Assembly (NCBI GenBank): GCA_025738555.1
Contig: JAOVFP010000005.1
Coordinates: 3,658,001-3,722,000 of the forward strand
DNA: 64,000 nt
Direction of reading: 5' to 3'
Source: Cyathus striatus
Taxonomy: Eukaryota > Basidiomycota > Agaricomycetes > Agaricales > Nidulariaceae
A model generated the notes under the pieces. The model saw only the letters and a program-made list of their open reading frames with translations, made no database searches and was not told the origin of the DNA. A program made the position numbers and the translations under genes. This document shows, piece after piece, positions 60,456 to 64,000 of this stretch. Each line of letters starts with the position of its first letter. Position 1 is the first letter of the stretch.

Positions 60456-63400
60456 CTAAAAGACTCCTTCAAAATCTGCGAGGCTATAGGCCTGTTGACC
60501 CTTCGAAGTTAGCCAATGATGGATGACTAGAGAAAGAAAAGGTATTTGATCAATGTCGACTCTCCCTTCTCGAAACTTTGTGACGCTTCCGATTAAAGGT
60601 TCTAATCTCCTGCAAAAATCATTGCAGACAGTAATATTTTCTCGGATATCGCATCTTTTGAGACCGTCAAATAATGGACACTAATAAAGTTAATGAACAT
60701 GGGATATTATAAAAGAATATGCAGCCACACATACTCTATCATTGATAGAAAGTTTTATCGTGTCTCCTGCTTCATCTTGAAGCAAGACAAAAAGTTGATA
60801 GCGATACTGAACAAACTCGTGATCAGAATCCGCACACTTGTAACAAGCTTTGCGAGTCTCTGGAATACTAGTCCGATGAGCATCCATAAAAAGTACACAA
60901 TTTGTCACACCTACTCTTCTTTGCATTGACGACAGTATGCAATGGCCGCATTCTTCAGTGTAGGTGGATAGAAGTCAACTAACTTTGCAACAACACGGAA
61001 TTTGTTAGGAGAGATTGGGCATGCGTTAACTTCCTTAATGCTGGAAAAGTGTCTATCAAAAGTTTTTTTTATAGCAGATTGTTTGATTCTCAGCATTTTT
61101 GACTCTTGGGACCTTTCCTCTGTTCTGGGGTTGATTTCGTTAATAGAATTCCACTCCTTTTTTCGTCTGATATGAAGAACATGAAAGACCAATTGGCAAC
61201 AAGAATAAAATCAACCCACTGTAACAGGCTTTGCAATTCCACATTGTCGGCCCTCAACTGGCAAATAAGTTTTTCTCCACCTCCTAACCACCCTCGAAGT
61301 TCGCGACCCACAGTGGTATACTTTAATCTCAACTTCTTGATCAGGTAGTACGACCCTACAACCACATATTTTGCCATAGCAGCCTGTTTTCCCAACATAG
61401 CTATTTTGACCACGCGGCCTTCAAGGTTGTCCGGCCAGGGTATACTACCCTTTAGGTCGCCGGGGTTGAACGAAATATCCGGGTGCTTAGTGTAGTCAGT
61501 AACATAAATATATGATGGTAGGTCTCCCTTTTCTGCATCTAGCGCAAGTTCAACATGCAGAATCTAGGGAAGTAAATTAACACCCGGGAAGGAACGAAGT
61601 TGAAGTGCGTGTGAGTTACCTCCACAGAGCAGTTAAAGAATTTATCCGCTACAACATCCCGAATTAACTGGTGTTCGAAACCACCATCTGAGTCGTGTGT
61701 TTTTGTCCAGGCCTCCTTGCGACTTGAAATGATAAGCTGCATACACGTAACAAAAAACTGCTAACTTACTCCAGTAGTGCTTGTAGATGATGGTTGGAGG
61801 CAGTTTCATGCTCAGATAGCAGACGGATCTTATTTTCGTTTAATTTTCCCTCAAGATATCCCGACTTCCGCATCTGTAATCTTACATTCTGAATGTGATA
61901 AAATTCCCCCACTCTCATAGTTTCTCCGATGTTAGCAGCCGCATCCCACATCTCAATTTGTAAAACATAATCTTGTAATGACACAGAACACCATTGTGAG
62001 GTGCATGGCCTAATTTGCGCATTGCGAGTATAATCAGTCACATATAGGCTATAGACGTTGGGATTGCTATTTGCCCAGCCATGAAGAACCTGACACAAAA
62101 TATGAGATATTTATTACAATATTTTAAAGAACCTACCTCAACAGTACAGTCGAAGTACCCATGAGAAGATGAGTCCAGGGAAACTTCGCATATCAATTGG
62201 TGTTGTCTCTTAGTAGATAGGCTACCAAACTGGTTAACCCCACCACCAATTTGCTGTACTTCACCCATTGCATCTTTTCGTTTCTTCAATACACTCCTCC
62301 ACCAGTCAGAAAGATTCAAGGCATACTTGATTTCGGATGCGCTGGGTTGAAGAAAAGGAGAATACGCATATCCTAAGCCGTCGGCTGCACCTTCCGATTC
62401 AGGTACATTGCCTAATTGGCCATAATAGATATCCCCCTTGTCGGGGAGATAAATAGCCCAGCGAAATCTGTCTGGATATCCAACCCCTGATATCGTACCT
62501 TGCCATCGTACAACCTACAACTTGAGGTCAAATTCAATTGTATGGTATAGCGATATATTTACCTTGATGTCGCGTAAAATGAGAATGTCCCCTTGCTTCG
62601 GACAAGGCAGCCATTGTAGATATTTTTTAGTAAAAAAATTTATCGAAAACCCTGCTTCACTATTACTGAAATTTTCCACTATGGTGTTGCTGGGGTCCCC
62701 GAGGTTCAATCTACACTTCCAATCTGGAAATAAGAGGTTAAAGTGAGACCCAATTCGTAAATGATTACATACCTCCCGTGCGGGCTTTAGAGGGCGAGGT
62801 AATATAAGTAACGACTCCAATGAAATTAACACGGCTAGACGGCATCAAATTATTCAGCAGCAGGTGCTTATCCTTGCAGAAACGAAGTCAAACACAATGG
62901 ACAGATAGAGGAAACAGCTGCTCTGTACAGGTAAAAGTAGTGCCGATCCGCCAGGAACCAAGATCTCCCGTGTTTCTTGGGGCATATCGCGCTGACCTGT
63001 AGCGTTGGCACTGTCGGATTTCAATTGTTTCCCGATAACTGTAATGTTCGCCTTATCTTTTTCTTCCGTTTTTCCCGGCGAATTCATGCTATATCCCCGA
63101 ATTTTAGCTGCAGCATTAGCAGCCTCCTGATTCATGATCGTCCTGGATTGCTCATTCTGGGCTTTCTTTTGCTTTTTAAATGCTCTCTTGGACATTTCAG
63201 CAGGTCTCTCGTGGATAACGTCGTCGTTGTGTGTTGGGTGAGTGATGCCACCACCAATGTCTTTCTCAGAATTTAAAGACGTTTCCGGGTGAGCTCGCGC
63301 CTCTGGCGATGCAGTATTCACCACAGAGTTCGAGTTCGAGACTCCTTCATGCATTGCTGCTCCAAACGAGAGGGTGGCAGTGGTGGTCACACTGAGGTTA

Positions 63401-64000
63401 GGCGGATATAAGTTCTGAACTTCTGTTTCTAGTGATGTGGTACCTGTTACAGGTTTCGATCTTGAGCCTGCTTCTCGAATTAATGCTCCAGGTGTGAAGG
63501 CAGCACTGGCGATTATGCCAAGTTCAGGCGTAGAAAACCAATCATCCTCACGAACAGCAGCAGCTTCCATTACTGAATTTCAAGGTTAGCAACTAGATGT
63601 ACGAGAAAAACGGATACATGCATTTCCAGGTGTTGATCGTCTTGGGTTGACCATCAAGAGGTTTCCTTGCTCGCCTCAGTACAACTCCTTTTGAGTAAAT
63701 GAGCTTTAAAGACTGGTCGTCTTCTGTCCTAATTTCTGCTTCTTTTAATGAAATGCATATATTATCCTGAGGCCTGAGGTCAAAATGATCGAAGAACTGG
63801 ACGCAGCTTTCGGTAAGGCAAACGAGCAAACGAGTAGTACGATCGTGTCCCTCGCTAACATAAGAGGTTGCGAGTTCAAACGCTAACATTCCATCCCCCG
63901 CGGGCCATATCCTGTTAACTTTACCGGAAATAAACTTTTCTGCGACAGTTGCTGCGCCGTTTCCGTTATTTTTGAGTAGAGACGGGAAAGATATCGCCGA
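60456..64000 (-). CDS. POT1: POT1-like telomere single-strand binding protein, partial at right edge
   Basis: Telomere end protection protein that binds the G-rich overhang. The stop is at 60456-60458; the start lies beyond 64000. The central region gives LLNNLMPSSRVNFIGVVTYI and, after an intron, DWKCRLNLGDPSNTIVENF, LPCPKQGDILILRDIKV and RWQGTISGVGY. This is the first telomere-binding OB fold. A second OB follows (YSLYVTDYTRNAQIR, LQIEMWDAAANIGETMRVGEFYHIQNVRLQ), then a related repeat (IYVTDYTKHPDISF, GSYYLIKKLRLKY), then a CRQC...CYKC cysteine pair like the zinc-bearing third OB of POT1. Upstream (62900-64000) is an N-terminal extension with a further OB-like segment (ICISLKEAEIRT, KLIYSKGVVLRRA) and a disordered region. 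The join at 63622/63572 fits a GC-AG but not a GT-AG intron. Confidence 0.85.

Overview
The window reads as nuclear DNA of a filamentous basidiomycete, most likely an agaricomycete. Genes are densely packed on both strands and cut by many short introns of about 45-60 bp. The gene set is eukaryotic (Rag GTPase, PI4-kinase, TRAPP subunit, Rap1, POT1, HOP1). The mobile DNA includes a RecQ-like helicase fragment and a tyrosine recombinase remnant of kinds that are common in mushroom genomes. Species cannot be set from sequence alone. No tRNA, rRNA, CRISPR or bacterial-type operon was seen.

Layout. 1-7 kb: an external-type alternative NADH dehydrogenase (minus, cut by the left edge), a YTH-domain m6A reader, and a protein carrying only the N-terminal domain of the GTPBP1/2 family. 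7-13 kb: a 60-bp direct repeat, a TilS-like tRNA lysidine synthetase and two tandem alpha/beta hydrolase paralogues. 13-20 kb: an SRP40/NOLC1 nucleolar protein, lumazine synthase (RIB4), the Rag GTPase GTR1, and a RAP1/TERF2IP-like telomere protein. 20.25-24.21 kb: a nested transposon nest with readable target-site duplications. 24-33 kb: MET22-type bisphosphate nucleotidase, a vacuolar Ca2+/H+ exchanger, a phosphoglycerate-mutase-like phosphatase and DOA1/PLAA. 33-41 kb: HOP1, TRS23, glutaminyl cyclase and a small unrecognised membrane protein. 41-56 kb: STT4 PI4-kinase, KRE33/NAT10 and a JEN1-like transporter. 55.8-60.4 kb: a gene-free repeat block with a broken tyrosine recombinase and a second inverted-repeat element. 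60.5-64 kb: POT1, cut by the right edge.

The genes do not form one pathway. Two telomere proteins (RAP1-like and POT1) lie about 40 kb apart, with meiotic HOP1 between them. Ribosome biogenesis and translation are represented by SRP40, KRE33 and TilS; TORC1/trafficking by GTR1, TRS23 and STT4.

The most informative structure is the 20.25-24.21 kb nest. A Mutator-like element has a 9-bp target duplication and a 270-bp terminal inverted repeat. Its left arm is broken into three pieces by two later insertions. Its intact right arm serves as the internal reference for both. One of the insertions has an 8-bp target duplication and shares terminal sequence and subterminal TGTCAC motifs with a second element at 58.76-60.07 kb, which suggests a related non-autonomous family. 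Exon boundaries were set by hand from GT-AG signals and reading frames; some are uncertain and are flagged.
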